Assembly (NCBI GenBank): GCA_016235265.1
Contig: JACRLI010000023.1
Location: 113,820-177,819, forward strand
DNA length: 64,000 nucleotides
Direction: 5' to 3'
Origin: Candidatus Eisenbacteria bacterium
GTDB lineage: Bacteria > Eisenbacteria > RBG-16-71-46 > JACRLI01
Shown here: positions 51,090 to 60,831 of the stretch, one piece after another
How positions within the stretch are numbered: position 1 is the stretch's first letter
Layout of the letters: the number at the start of each line of letters is the position of its first letter
The notes under the pieces: generated by a model
The model's input: only the letters and a program-made list of their open reading frames with translations
Told to the model about the DNA's origin: nothing
Databases searched by the model: none
Translations under genes and position numbers: made by a program

Positions 51090-53015
51090 TCAGCCCAGCA
51101 GTTTCTCCAGCCGCAGCAGCTCCCCCACCGACCACGCCTGGAACGGACAGCCCCGCGCCGTGTGCGGGGCCTCCGCGTCGGCCACCTCGGTGACGTGCCC
51201 CAGGCCCGGGCCGACTTCCATCTTCGCGAGCAGTTCCTTCAGGAACCTCCGGCGCGCCTCCCGCTTCGCAGCCACGGTCCCGCCCCGCACCCGCACCCAC
51301 GCTTCCACGAACGGTCCGGTGAGCCACGGCCACGCGGTGCCCTGGTGGTACGCGCCGTCGCGCGTCACGCGGTCGCCCACGTAGAAGGGCGCGTACCCCG
51401 GGGAGCCCGGCGCCAGCGTGCGCGGACCCATGGGCGTCCAGAGGCGCGCTTCCACGGCATCCACGACGCGGCGGGCCCGTTCGCCCTCCAGCAGCGCAAA
51501 CGGGAGCCCGCCCACGGCGAACAGCTGGTTGGGGCGGAACGCCGCGTCCGCGGTGCCGGGGACGTGGTCCACATCCACGACGTCGTGGAGGTGTGCGCCC
51601 GCCTCGTTCCAGAACCGCGCCCGGAAGCTCTCCAGGCCGCGCGCGCACGTGTCGCGCCAGCGGTCGGTGAACCGCTCCGCCGCGCGCAGCGCGTTGATCC
51701 ACAGCGCCTGGATCTCCACCGGCTTGCCGATGCGCGGTGTGACCACCCAGTCACCGGCCTTGGCGTCCATCCACGTGAGCTGCACCCCGGGCACGCCGGC
51801 GGCCACCAGGCCGTCGGAGTCCAGGCGGATGTCGAAGCGCGTGCCGCCCGCATAGCCCGCGAGGATCGCTTCCACCGCCCTGCGCAGCCGCGTGACTTCC
51901 GCCTGCGGCACGCGCTTCCGCGCGGCCTTCATGGCGTCGAGATAGTCGCCCACTGCGATCACGTACCAGAGCGAGGCGTCCACGGAGTTGAACTCCGGGG
52001 TGTCGCCCTCGTCGGTGAAGCGGTTGGGGAGCATGCCCTCGGAGACGGCGCCGGCCCACTCCAGCAGGATGGCCCGCGCGTCCGCGAGACGACCGCCCGC
52101 GAGGCACAGGCCGCGCAGCGAGATAAAGGTGTCCCGGCCCCAGTCGGTGAACCAGGGGTAGCCCGCCACCACGGTCAGGCCGCGCCCCCGCCGCACCAGG
52201 TAATCATCCGCGGCGCGGTGCAGCGGGGACGGGAAGGCTGCGCGGCGGCGCATTTCGGTGGCGCGCATCTCGTCGAGCAGCGCGGGCGCGCTGCCGCCCC
52301 GCGGCGGTCCCGCGATGCCCGGCCCCTCGGCCGACAGCGCCCAGGCGGCCTCGCCCGCGGAGAGGTCCCAGGCAAGCACGCCGGGGCTGGCGAGGTCCTC
52401 GGTGAAGTCGAGGCCCCGATCCCGCTCCTGGTCGTACTGAAAGCCGCGGTACCAGGCGGGCTCGTGGGAGTACGCGGCGTCGGCGACGGACACCACCGCG
52501 GGCACTCCGTCGTAGGGTGCCCACGTGACGCGGCGTCGCGCGGTCTTCGCGTCGAAGCGGAACGCCGCGTTCTCGTTGTGGGTGGCGTGCGCGTCCCGCC
52601 CCGAGAGCAGCGGACGGACGCGCAGCTTCACGCCGCGCCTGCGTCCGCGCACGCGCCAGGTCACGCCCGCGGCGGCCCAGCCGCGGCGCACCAGGATCTC
52701 CTGCGCGATCCTGGTGCCGTCGGGAAGGCGAAAAGTCCAGCTCGGCCAGGGGCGGTGGGCGAACTTCTCGATGCGCGCGGCGAAGTCCGGCGGGTCGTCC
52801 GCATCCGGGGCGTAGCGCTGCGCGCCCAGCTGGAACGTGCCCGCCGGGGTCTCCACGGTGGCGATGAACCCGTTCACCAGCACCATGCGCCCGGTGGGCG
52901 GCGTGGTCGCCGCCAGCAGCAGCGCGTGGTAGCGGCGGGTCCGGATCCCCGAGACGGTCCCGGACGCGAACCCGCCCAGGCCGTCGGCCTCGAGCCACTC
53001 GGCGAAGAGGTTCAT
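51090..53015 (-). CDS. Glycogen debranching enzyme (amylo-alpha-1,6-glucosidase type, GH133)
   Basis: 641 residues. The N-terminal beta-sandwich begins [18 protein letters not shown] and [11 protein letters not shown], as in archaeal-type GDE. The (alpha/alpha)6 barrel has [20 protein letters not shown] with the catalytic Asp, [11 protein letters not shown], and [27 protein letters not shown] near the end. It removes alpha-1,6 branches of glycogen or maltodextrin. The start is ATG 53015 with AAAGGA five bases upstream. It overlaps the end of the GH63 gene by 4 bp, so the two enzymes are made together. Confidence 0.92.
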   Translation of the reverse strand: MNLFAEWLEADGLGGFASGTVSGIRTRRYHALLLAATTPPTGRMVLVNGFIATVETPAGTFQLGAQRYAPDADDPPDFAARIEKFAHRPWPSWTFRLPDGTRIAQEILVRRGWAAAGVTWRVRGRRRGVKLRVRPLLSGRDAHATHNENAAFRFDAKTARRRVTWAPYDGVPAVVSVADAAYSHEPAWYRGFQYDQERDRGLDFTEDLASPGVLAWDLSAGEAAWALSAEGPGIAGPPRGGSAPALLDEMRATEMRRRAAFPSPLHRAADDYLVRRGRGLTVVAGYPWFTDWGRDTFISLRGLCLAGGRLADARAILLEWAGAVSEGMLPNRFTDEGDTPEFNSVDASLWYVIAVGDYLDAMKAARKRVPQAEVTRLRRAVEAILAGYAGGTRFDIRLDSDGLVAAGVPGVQLTWMDAKAGDWVVTPRIGKPVEIQALWINALRAAERFTDRWRDTCARGLESFRARFWNEAGAHLHDVVDVDHVPGTADAAFRPNQLFAVGGLPFALLEGERARRVVDAVEARLWTPMGPRTLAPGSPGYAPFYVGDRVTRDGAYHQGTAWPWLTGPFVEAWVRVRGGTVAAKREARRRFLKELLAKMEVGPGLGHVTEVADAEAPHTARGCPFQAWSVGELLRLEKLLG

Positions 53016-55765
53016 GTGCGTCCTTTCCGGCCTCCCGGGCCCGTGGGCTGCCCGGTGTCCTTGGCCGCGCCGCCGCGCCGCCGCGCCTGCCCTTCGAGCA
53101 GACTCAGCACCAGCGCGGTCCAGCCGGTCTGGTGGCTGGCCCCGGCGCCGCGCCCGTCGTCGCCGTGGAAATACTCGTAGAACCACACCAGGTCGCGCCA
53201 GTGAGGGTCGGACGCGAAGCGCGGGTCCGCGCCATGGCACGGGCGACGGCCCCCGGCGGCGGGCAGGAACAGCGAGGTCAGCCGCGAGGAGATCTCATGC
53301 GCCACACCGGCCAGCGTCATGCGCCGCCCCGAGCCGGTGGGGCACTCCACGGTAAGCGTGTCGCCATAGAAGTAGTGATAGCGCTCCAGGGCCTCCACCA
53401 GGAGGTAGTTCACAGGAAACCACACCGGCCCGCGCCAGTTCGAGTTGCCACCGAAGAGCCCCGTGGTGGACTCGCCCGGGTCATAGGCCACCCGGTGCGC
53501 CCCGTCCGGGGTGTTGAATTCGTACGGATGATCGCGGTGGACGCGCGAGAGCGAGCGGATCCCGTGCGGGGAGAGAAACTCCCTCTCGTCGAGCATATAG
53601 CGCAATACGCGCTCCAGCCGCTCGCGGGACGGGACGGCCAGCAGGCGGCGCACCCGGCCGTTGCCGCCGGCCGAGTCCATGTACGCGACATGCCCCGCGA
53701 GGTCCCCCCGGTTCTCCAGGAACCAGCGCAGCCGCCTGCTGAAGCCGGGCAGCCGGTCCAGCACCTCCTGCTCCAGCACCTCGCAGGCGAACAGCGGGAT
53801 CAGGCCCACCATGGAGCGAACGCGCAGCGGGATATGCCGCCCGTCCACGTGGAGCTGATCGTAGTAGAACCCATCCTGGTCATCCCACAGGCCGGTGCCG
53901 CCGAGGCAGTTCATCGCGTCCGAAATGGCCACGAAGTGCTCGAAGAACTTCGAGGCCACGTCTTCGTACGCGGCATCCCCGTCGGCCAGTTCCAGGGCCA
54001 TCGCCAGCATGGTGGTGCAGTAGAAGGCCATCCACGCGGTGGCGTCGGCCTGCTCCAGGTGGCCCCCGGTGGGCAGCGGCCGGGATCGATCGAACACCCC
54101 GATGTTGTCCAGGCCCAGGAATCCCCCCGTGAAGAGGTTCCGGCCGTGGAGGTCCTTGCGGTTCACCCACCAGGTGAAGTTCAGCAGCAGCTTCTGGAAC
54201 GTCCGCTCCAGGAACAGCCGGTCGCGCCCGCCGCGCGGGCCGGTCAGCTTGTACACCCGCCAGCAGGCCCAGGCGTGCACCGGGGGATTCACGTCCGAGA
54301 GTGCCCACTCGTAGGCGGGCAGCTGTCCATTGGGGTGCATGTACCACTCGCGCAGGAACAGCACCAGCTGTTCGCGCGCGAACACGGGGTCCAGTCGGGC
54401 GAAGGGGATCATGTGGAAGGCCAGGTCCCACGCCGCATACCACGGATACTCCCAGGTGTCGGGCATGGAGACGACGTCGCGGTTGTGCAGGTGGAACCAC
54501 TCGTGGTTGCGCCCCTGCGAGCGCCCGGGCGGCGCCGCCGGCTGCGCCGGGTCTCCCTCCAGCCACTCGCGCACCACGTAGCCGTAGAACTGCTTCGACC
54601 ACAGCAGCCCGGCTGCCGCCTGTCGCGCCACCGTCCGCTCGGCGTCGGTGAGCGCCGCCTCCAGCGTGGCGGCGTAGTACTCGTCGGCTTCGCGGATCCG
54701 CTCGAGGAACACGGCCTCGAACGCCGCGCCGAGCGCGGCCTCCGCATCCGGGGCCTCCGCGGCCGCGCCCGCGGCCGCCCCGCCCTCCCCGACGCACAGC
54801 CGCAGGCGCAATTCCACCGCACCGCCGGCCGGGATCTCGAGAGCATAATGCGCCGCCGCCTTGGTCCCCACCCCGGCCGGGTTTACCGCCTCCACGCGCC
54901 CGTTCACCAGGAACTCGTGAAACGCGTCCTTCACGAACGGCGAGGCCGAAGGCGCGCCGAACAGCCGGCCCATGTTCGTTTCGTTCTCGGTGAACAGCCA
55001 CCGCGGCGCGGAGCCGTCGGGTCCCCGTCCGGCCAGCAGGTGGAAGCGGCCCAGGGTGGCGTGGTCCGCGATCACGCCGCGCTCGGGCGTGAGCCGAAGC
55101 GAGGGCTTCGGCGCATACTCCTCGCCGCCCCGTCCCCAGGCCCAGGTGTTGCGAAACCACAGGCCCGGAAGCAGGTGCAGCGCCGCCGCGTCGGGGCCGC
55201 GATTGGCGGCCGTGATGCGCACCAGGAGGTCGTCGGGGGCGGCCTTGGCGTACTCGACGAAGACGTCGAAGTAACGCCCGCCGTCGAACACGCCCGCGTC
55301 GGCCAGCTCGAACTCCGGATCCGCCGCGGTGCGCCGGAGGCTCTCCTGGACCAGCCTGGTGTACGGAAACGCCGCCTGCGGGTACTTGTACAGCGCCTTC
55401 ATGTACGAATGGGTGGGGGTGGAGTCGAGGAAGAAGTAGCACTCCTTCAGGTCCTCGCCGTGGTTGCCCTCGGTGCCGCTGAGGCCGAAGGGGCGCTCCT
55501 TCAGGATGATATCGCGCCCGTTCCACAGGGCCAGGCCGAAGCAGAGGCGGCACTCGCGGTCGGTGACGCCGAGCAGGCCGTCCTCGCCCCAGCGATAGGC
55601 GCGACTGCGCGCGTGGTCGTGCGGGAAGTAGTCCCAGCTGGTCCCGGCCGCGGAGTAGTCCTCGCGCACCGTGCCCCACTGGCGGGCCGCGAGATAGGGC
55701 CCCCAGCGCTTCCAGTTTCTTTCGCGCCGGGCGTCCTCGGCAAGCCGGCGGACTTCTTCCTGCAT
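53012..55765 (-). CDS. GH63-family glucosidase
   Basis: 917 residues, cytosolic (no signal). It begins [19 protein letters not shown] and has [21 protein letters not shown] and [19 protein letters not shown] in the N-terminal sandwich. The (alpha/alpha)6 domain has [49 protein letters not shown] and [13 protein letters not shown], the pattern of bacterial GH63 (mannosylglycerate/glucosylglycerate hydrolase or alpha-glucosidase). The exact substrate is open. It is paired with the debranching enzyme, so a role in glycogen or compatible-solute turnover is likely. The start is ATG 55765; a frame open to 57529 is not coding. Confidence 0.88.
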   Translation of the reverse strand: MQEEVRRLAEDARRERNWKRWGPYLAARQWGTVREDYSAAGTSWDYFPHDHARSRAYRWGEDGLLGVTDRECRLCFGLALWNGRDIILKERPFGLSGTEGNHGEDLKECYFFLDSTPTHSYMKALYKYPQAAFPYTRLVQESLRRTAADPEFELADAGVFDGGRYFDVFVEYAKAAPDDLLVRITAANRGPDAAALHLLPGLWFRNTWAWGRGGEEYAPKPSLRLTPERGVIADHATLGRFHLLAGRGPDGSAPRWLFTENETNMGRLFGAPSASPFVKDAFHEFLVNGRVEAVNPAGVGTKAAAHYALEIPAGGAVELRLRLCVGEGGAAAGAAAEAPDAEAALGAAFEAVFLERIREADEYYAATLEAALTDAERTVARQAAAGLLWSKQFYGYVVREWLEGDPAQPAAPPGRSQGRNHEWFHLHNRDVVSMPDTWEYPWYAAWDLAFHMIPFARLDPVFAREQLVLFLREWYMHPNGQLPAYEWALSDVNPPVHAWACWRVYKLTGPRGGRDRLFLERTFQKLLLNFTWWVNRKDLHGRNLFTGGFLGLDNIGVFDRSRPLPTGGHLEQADATAWMAFYCTTMLAMALELADGDAAYEDVASKFFEHFVAISDAMNCLGGTGLWDDQDGFYYDQLHVDGRHIPLRVRSMVGLIPLFACEVLEQEVLDRLPGFSRRLRWFLENRGDLAGHVAYMDSAGGNGRVRRLLAVPSRERLERVLRYMLDEREFLSPHGIRSLSRVHRDHPYEFNTPDGAHRVAYDPGESTTGLFGGNSNWRGPVWFPVNYLLVEALERYHYFYGDTLTVECPTGSGRRMTLAGVAHEISSRLTSLFLPAAGGRRPCHGADPRFASDPHWRDLVWFYEYFHGDDGRGAGASHQTGWTALVLSLLEGQARRRGGAAKDTGQPTGPGGRKGRT

Positions 55766-55808
55766 CGTCTCCGTCCTCAGTTTGCGTCCTGCGGTCGCGG
55801 CCGGGGGG

Positions 55809-55814
55809 AGTATA
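55809..55814 (-). promoter_or_regulatory. Candidate -10 box of the GH63-debranching operon
   Basis: On the minus strand TATACT (plus 55809-55814) lies 44-49 bases before the ATG at 55765. A matching -35 is not evident (TTACGC at 18 bp). Weak evidence only. Confidence 0.35.
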
Positions 55815-55896
55815 GCCGAAGGGTCTGCGGGCGCGTAATGCGCCGCGGCGCCACGGGCATCCCCGCGGCGCCGCGCGATCCTTCCGACGGATCGGA

Positions 55897-57204
55897 TCAG
55901 GGGTTGCACCGCGTGACCGACCGCACCGCCTTCGGTCCGTGGGTGGCCACCTTCATCACCTGGATCAGGAATTCCGTGCCGCCGGCCTGCGGCGCCATGC
56001 GGCGGGTGTCCGCGTGGAGGCTGCCCCCGCGCGCGTCCAGCTGCCCCTCCTGCGACTCGCCGACCGTCGCCTCGTAGGGCGCCCCGGCGGGCGAGGGTGG
56101 GTTGGTGGTGATGTCGAGGGGGGTGATCCTCAGCTTGCCGGAGTAGCCGGACTTGAAGCGGTAGGTGCCTCGCTCGTCCACCCAGGCCCGCTTGTGGAAG
56201 TCCACCGGACCCTCCACCAGCACGAAGCTCGCGCCGGAGGGGTTGCAGATGGGCTTGGGCACCACCTGGCTGTAGGTGAACGTGAGGTCTTCGGAGCGTT
56301 GGTCGGGCGTGACCGGGGCGGCCGCGCTCAGGTGCAGGATCGTGGCGCGGCCGTCCGTGGCGATGGGCACCGGACCGGGGGCGGGCTGCGGTGGGCCGCC
56401 GATCGCCGCGATCAGCTCCGGCGGCAGCTGGTTGTAGATCACGTCGGGGATGGCCCGGTAGCCGGGCGCCGGGTTGATCTGCCCGGTCTGTCCCACCGGG
56501 GCGGTGGGGTGCAGCAGGCCGGTGCGCATCAGGTCCACGGTGACCAGCTGTTCCGCCAGCTCCCAGCTGAGCACCTGGTGATCCGCGGTGCCCGGGATCA
56601 TCACTTCGAAGTGGGCACTGCCGACGGCCCAGGTCCCGCGCGGGCCGCCAGCCGGCGCGAACAGGCTTCCGGTCCGGAACAGGCGCAGGTGCGCGCGCAC
56701 CGGCGCGTAGTTGCCGAGCTGCAGCTGGATCACGCCGCCGGCCCAGCCCTCCAGCCCCGCGAAGGCCAGCATCGCGTCGCCGTTGGAGTCGGTCCAGCGG
56801 GCGTTGAACGGGTACACGTCGGGGAAGCCATACGCGGTGCGGTTGCCGTCCAGGGCCAGCAGCGCGGCCCGGATCTGGCGCGGATCGGCCTGGCCGGCGA
56901 AGACCAGGTTGACGGGGTCCTCGCCCGCGCCGTCGAAGGTGCGGTCGGCGAAAGGCCACAGCGTGAGCTGCTGACCCTGGAAGTCCACGGAGGTCAGGCC
57001 GGACGGGGAGCGGGGCACCGGGCAGCGCTCGCTGGCGACGCCCTTGGGGGGCTGGGCGGCGCCGTGGAGCGGGTCGTACGACACCTGGGGCCCGAACGCC
57101 GGGCCTTCGCCCTGCGGCGTGATGCATCCCGCAAGGGAGGCCAGGGCGGCCGTGAAGGCCGCGGCGGCGAGCACGCGCGCGGCGCGCCGGGAGACTGGGA
57201 TCAT
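55897..57204 (-). CDS. Lipoprotein with LssY C-terminal-like domain
   Basis: 435 residues. It has a lipoprotein signal [22 protein letters not shown] (Cys about 27). The middle ([46 protein letters not shown]) resembles the LssY C-terminal domain family, whose members bear DPVNLVFVG and an H-x-R-x-W stretch; the match is partial. The last ~120 residues, with [19 protein letters not shown], are unassigned. The start is ATG 57204 with AGGAG six bases upstream. Function unknown; expected at the periplasmic side of a membrane. Confidence 0.65.
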   Translation of the reverse strand: MIPVSRRAARVLAAAAFTAALASLAGCITPQGEGPAFGPQVSYDPLHGAAQPPKGVASERCPVPRSPSGLTSVDFQGQQLTLWPFADRTFDGAGEDPVNLVFAGQADPRQIRAALLALDGNRTAYGFPDVYPFNARWTDSNGDAMLAFAGLEGWAGGVIQLQLGNYAPVRAHLRLFRTGSLFAPAGGPRGTWAVGSAHFEVMIPGTADHQVLSWELAEQLVTVDLMRTGLLHPTAPVGQTGQINPAPGYRAIPDVIYNQLPPELIAAIGGPPQPAPGPVPIATDGRATILHLSAAAPVTPDQRSEDLTFTYSQVVPKPICNPSGASFVLVEGPVDFHKRAWVDERGTYRFKSGYSGKLRITPLDITTNPPSPAGAPYEATVGESQEGQLDARGGSLHADTRRMAPQAGGTEFLIQVMKVATHGPKAVRSVTRCNP

Positions 57205-57564
57205 CGGGAACTCCTTTCGCGATGGGCCGGATGGCTGGGCCCGGGGAGGCGGCGGGATCCTCGAGGCGGGGACCGCCGCGGCCCGGGCGGTGTTGGCGCG
57301 AGCCGGGGGGGCGCCGGCTTCCTTGCCATTCCAAGGGCCGTGCCAGAGACGGGATGGCTTGCGGGCGTGGCCTCCAACGCGATGGGCCGGTGCCGCTTGT
57401 GCGATGGCGGGTGCGGGCGCGACGGCGGGGAACCGCGCGCCGCGGCGCCGTTCGCGTATCGCCGGGGAGACGGAGGTGTATCCCGGGGGGCTCGTGACTC
57501 GGGCGCCCGGATCGTGCCGGAGCGGCCACGGGGGGCCTTTGGATTCGCGAGTGCAGCTATCTAC
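57205..57564. other. Gene-free stretch
   Basis: 360 bp of high GC between the lipoprotein start and the mutY stop. I see no supported gene, clear promoter pair or hairpin with T run. It must carry the lipoprotein promoter on the minus strand; the only AT-rich part is near 57555-57570 at the mutY end. Confidence 0.4.
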
Positions 57565-58626
57565 TTACTGACGCGGGCGTTCCGCCTCCAGCCGCGCCCG
57601 CAGCACCTTCCGCGCAGTCCCATCCAGGGGTTGTTCGAAGATGCGCGCCGGTGTGAAGGTCTCGAGTCCCGGTGCCAGCCGCGCTCCGGTCGGCAGCTCC
57701 GCCTCCCAGACAAACGTGCGCATGCGCCGGTTGAGGATCGAGTGGCGCACCATGGGCAGCTCCCCGCTCACGCGCGCGCCGCGCCCCAGTCGCCCGAGCA
57801 GCGCCGTGCGCGATCCGGCCAGCGGCAGTCCTACCAGCCCGTCCAGCTGTCCGCCCTGCGGCCGTCGCTCCAGCACCAGCTTCGATCCCCGCCACGCCAC
57901 CGCGGCGTGTTCGTCCACCGCGACGCCCTTCGCGCGGGGACGCGGCGCCGGCACGCGCTGCTGCAGGCCGTGGGCGCGCGCGCCGCACCAGCGGGCCACC
58001 GGACAATCCCCGCAGCGCGGCGCGAGGGGGGTGCATACCATCGCCCCCAGTTCCATCATCGCCTGGCTGTGCACGTGGCCGCTGCGTGCGGGCAGCAGCG
58101 CCTCCGCCATGGCCCAGAGCCGCGCCGGGGCGGGCGCGCCGCCGCCGGGTGCGGCGTGCAGGCGCTGCAGCACCCGCGCCACATTTCCGTCGAGGATGGG
58201 CGCGGGGCGGTCGAAGGCGATGGAGTAGATGGCGCCGGCCGTGCTGCGCCCCACGCCGGGCAGTGCCGCGATGGCCTCGAATTCCCCGGGGAAGCGGCCC
58301 GCGTGCTGGTCCCGCAGCAGCCGCGCGGCGCGGTGCAGCATGCGCGCGCGCCGGTAGTAGCCCAGCCCCGACCACGCGGCCAGCACCCGGGACTCCGGGG
58401 CGCGCGCCAGGGAAGCGATGTCGGGGAAGGCCTCCAGGAATGCAGGGTAGCGCTCCAGCACGGTGCTCACCCGCGTCTGCTGCAGCAGGACCTCGGAGAC
58501 CCACACTGAGTAGGGATCGCGGGTCCCGCGCCACGGGAGCGGGCGATGATGCCGGCGATACCAGGAGTGGAGCGCGCGCCGGAACCCGGTGGCGGCCCGG
58601 GGGGAGACGCCCCGGGCGGGACTCAC
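57565..58626 (-). CDS. mutY: A/G-specific adenine DNA glycosylase
   Basis: 353 residues. It removes adenine paired with 8-oxoguanine. The N-terminus RPLPWRGTRDPYSVWVSEVLLQQTRV holds the catalytic Glu. The helix-hairpin-helix is LPGVGRSTAGAIYSIAF followed by LDGNVARVL with the catalytic Asp. The 4Fe-4S site is C-x6-C-x2-C-x5-C (CTPLAPRCGDCPVARWC). A C-terminal NUDIX-like part (VRHSILNRRMRTFVWE) reads 8-oxoG. It starts with GTG 58626 overlapping the upstream stop (GTGA). Confidence 0.95.
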   Translation of the reverse strand: MSPARGVSPRAATGFRRALHSWYRRHHRPLPWRGTRDPYSVWVSEVLLQQTRVSTVLERYPAFLEAFPDIASLARAPESRVLAAWSGLGYYRRARMLHRAARLLRDQHAGRFPGEFEAIAALPGVGRSTAGAIYSIAFDRPAPILDGNVARVLQRLHAAPGGGAPAPARLWAMAEALLPARSGHVHSQAMMELGAMVCTPLAPRCGDCPVARWCGARAHGLQQRVPAPRPRAKGVAVDEHAAVAWRGSKLVLERRPQGGQLDGLVGLPLAGSRTALLGRLGRGARVSGELPMVRHSILNRRMRTFVWEAELPTGARLAPGLETFTPARIFEQPLDGTARKVLRARLEAERPRQ

Positions 58627-59729
58627 GGCGTGTACTTGAGAGCGGTGCGGACCAGCGCGTCGCCCTGCACCGGCTGCGCGCCGAATCCGTCGTAGGCGGG
58701 GATCCAGATGTTCGAGCCGGCGGGACCGGGCTCGAGCAGCAGCAGCACGCGCTGGCCGATCCAGTCCACGAAGTACCCCGGCAGCATCACTTTGATGGGC
58801 TGTCCGAGCTGGGCGCCGACCACGTAGCCCTGGGCCACGTCGGTGTCCTGGAACGGGCTGGCGTCGCGCGGGGTGTCGCAGCGGGCCAGCGAGTCCCGGT
58901 CCACCTGGAAGACGCGCGTCACACCCATGCGGAAGCAGCGTACGTCGGGGGGGAGGTTGCACAGCGGCATGTACCCCAGGAGCACCGCCTCGGCGACGAA
59001 CGTGGCCCGGCGCTGCTCCAGGCCCATCAGCCGGCGCTGCTGGAGCAGCTCCAGCCAGCGGGCGACGTCGTCCACCTGGATGTGCGCGCCCACGTCCACA
59101 CCCTCGTCCACCAGCGGCTTGGCGACATTCTTCGCCCAGCGCCGGCCGCCCCAGCGTGATTCCACCACGATGGTGTCGTTCTTCACTTCGAACACGCCGC
59201 CCGGAACGAGCTGCAGGAGGCGATTCCTGGGGTCCACCCGGAGCATGTAGATCCCGCGGGCCCCGGGGCGGATCCCGGTGTCCCGGGTGATGTAGGTGAA
59301 CGGGTCCAGGATCGGGTTGTTCTCGTTCTTGGTGGCCAGCACATCCGGCCCGCCGATGAGCAAGGGGGCGGAGACCGCAGGGCCCATGAACTGACGTTCC
59401 ACCTGGAGCGTGACGCGGGTGGCCAGCATGCGCTCGCCCACCGGGTCGGCCATCGAAAACGTGTCAATCTGGGCCACGGTGGCCAGCAGCGCCACGTCAC
59501 TGAATCCGGCCAGGCGCTGCATGCGCTGCTCTTCGCTGTTGTAGATCTCCAGCGCCGGCGCGGGCGCGGCCGAGGCCAGCAGGGCGAGCGCCGCGAGCGT
59601 GCTTGACGCCAGGGCCCGGAGGCGTTGAACTGGCGGATACGGGTGTCCCGCGACACGGGGTCCCGGGGAACCGTCACCGAGGGAGGTACGAGTGAGCAGC
59701 GCGCGAGCCCGCAGGGTGGTCCTGGGCAT
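58623..59729 (-). CDS. Exported protein of unknown function, start uncertain
   Basis: About 340-368 residues. A clear signal-like helix (LASSTLAALALLASAAPAPA) precedes a beta-rich body (LEIYNSEEQRMQRLAGFSDV, GIYMLRVDPRNRLLQLVPGG, GQRVLLLLEPGPAGSNIWIP). No family recognised. There is no ATG/GTG/TTG in frame directly before the signal helix. The nearest in-frame start is ATG 59729, which overlaps the divergent gene by 38 bp and lacks a good SD; another frame has GTG 59677. Either the overlap is real, a rare start is used, or a base is missing in the sequence. It is coupled to mutY by a GTGA overlap. Confidence 0.6.
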   Translation of the reverse strand: MPRTTLRARALLTRTSLGDGSPGPRVAGHPYPPVQRLRALASSTLAALALLASAAPAPALEIYNSEEQRMQRLAGFSDVALLATVAQIDTFSMADPVGERMLATRVTLQVERQFMGPAVSAPLLIGGPDVLATKNENNPILDPFTYITRDTGIRPGARGIYMLRVDPRNRLLQLVPGGVFEVKNDTIVVESRWGGRRWAKNVAKPLVDEGVDVGAHIQVDDVARWLELLQQRRLMGLEQRRATFVAEAVLLGYMPLCNLPPDVRCFRMGVTRVFQVDRDSLARCDTPRDASPFQDTDVAQGYVVGAQLGQPIKVMLPGYFVDWIGQRVLLLLEPGPAGSNIWIPAYDGFGAQPVQGDALVRTALKYTP

Positions 59730-60084
59730 CACCGACATCTTCTTCGTGGGCCGCGTCGAGGCCTGCGCGGCCGCCTCGGGCATTCCCGAGCCGGTGCTCG
59801 CGCAGGCGGGCGATTCGCTGTCCCGCCTGTGCGCGCTGCACCAGCCGTGCGTGCTGGTGCTGGACTTGCAGGATCCCGCCCTGGACCCGCTGGGGGAGAC
59901 GACCCGGATCAAGTCCGGCCCGCTGAAGGATGTCGTGGAAATCATCGGGTTCCTGCCCCACGTTCGCATGGACCTGCGGGAAGCCGCCGTCAAGGCCGGG
60001 GTGGACAAAGTTTGGACGCGCTCGGCCTTCACCAGGTTGCTGCCCGAGGTCCTCGCCGGGGTCACTTCCGGAACAGACTCCTGA
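59692..60084 (+). CDS. Receiver-like (CheY-fold) single-domain protein
   Basis: 130 residues. It has the alpha/beta outline of a response-regulator receiver: RVVLGITDIFFVGRV, CVLVLDLQDPA with a candidate phospho-Asp, EIIGFLPHV, and AGVDKVWTRSAFTRLLPEV where the usual Lys is changed. The acidic pair at strand 1 is missing, so phosphorylation is doubtful (pseudo-receiver). The start is GTG 59692 with GGAGG five bases upstream. It runs convergently into sdhB with 23 bp overlap. Partner unknown. Confidence 0.6.
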   Translation: MSSARARRVVLGITDIFFVGRVEACAAASGIPEPVLAQAGDSLSRLCALHQPCVLVLDLQDPALDPLGETTRIKSGPLKDVVEIIGFLPHVRMDLREAAVKAGVDKVWTRSAFTRLLPEVLAGVTSGTDS

Positions 60085-60811
60085 GCCAGTGACCCGTGGA
60101 CGCCCGGTAGAGGTTGGCCAGGGCGTCGGTGAGCGGGATCTCCTTGGGGCACACCCGCACGCAGTTCTCCGCCTTGCCGCAGTCGCTGATTCCGCCCGGT
60201 CCCAGGATCTGGTCCAGCCGCTCGGCGCGGTTCATGGCCCCGGTGGGGTGGGTGTTGAACAGCTCCACCTGCGCCATCGGCGCCGGGCCGATGAAGTCGC
60301 TGCCCTCGTGGTACTGCGGGCAGGCCTCCATGCAGCAGCCGCAGGTCATGCAGCGCGCGTAGAGGTAGGCGTACTCCTGCTGCGCCGCGCTCAGGCGCGG
60401 CCCCGGCCCCAGGTCGTAGGTGCCGTCGATGGGGATCCAGGCCTTCACCCGCTTCAGCGCGGAGAACATCTTCGAGCGGTCCACCGCCAGGTCGCGGATC
60501 ACCGGGAACTTGCTCAGCGGGCGCAGCTCGATGGGCTGCTTCAGGCTCTCCACCAGCGCGGAACAGGACTGCCGCGGCACGCCGTTGATGACCATGGTGC
60601 AGGCGCCGCACACCTCTTCGAGGCAGCTGCACTCCCACACCGGGGGTGTGGTGGGCAAGCCCGCCCTGGTGACCGGGTTGCGGCGGATCTCCATAAGCGC
60701 GGAGATCACGTTCATGCCCGGCACCAGCGGTACCCGGAACTCCTCCCAGCGGGGGGGCGATCCGGCGGAATCGCGGCGCTGAATGCGGAAGTCTACCGTG
60801 GCCGTGCTCAC
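60062..60811 (-). CDS. sdhB: Succinate dehydrogenase/fumarate reductase iron-sulfur subunit
   Basis: 249 residues. The [2Fe-2S] site is CSCLEEVCGACTMVINGV...C near residue 68. The [4Fe-4S] and [3Fe-4S] sites are CMTCGCCMEACP and CGKAENCVRVCPKEIP. It carries electrons from SdhA to the quinone site. The start is GTG 60811 with AAAGGAG eight bases upstream, 20 bp after the sdhA stop. The 3' end overlaps the convergent receiver-like gene. No membrane-anchor gene (sdhC/D) is found on either side. Confidence 0.95.
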   Translation of the reverse strand: MSTATVDFRIQRRDSAGSPPRWEEFRVPLVPGMNVISALMEIRRNPVTRAGLPTTPPVWECSCLEEVCGACTMVINGVPRQSCSALVESLKQPIELRPLSKFPVIRDLAVDRSKMFSALKRVKAWIPIDGTYDLGPGPRLSAAQQEYAYLYARCMTCGCCMEACPQYHEGSDFIGPAPMAQVELFNTHPTGAMNRAERLDQILGPGGISDCGKAENCVRVCPKEIPLTDALANLYRASTGHWLRSLFRK

Positions 60812-60831
60812 GTCCTGCGCTCCTTTCCCCG

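Noticed and set aside
55766-57529. Extension of the GH63 frame by 588 codons upstream
   Set aside because: The extra part reads Pro/Arg/Gly-rich noise and covers a lipoprotein gene with a good SD. The GH63 family starts at about 55765.
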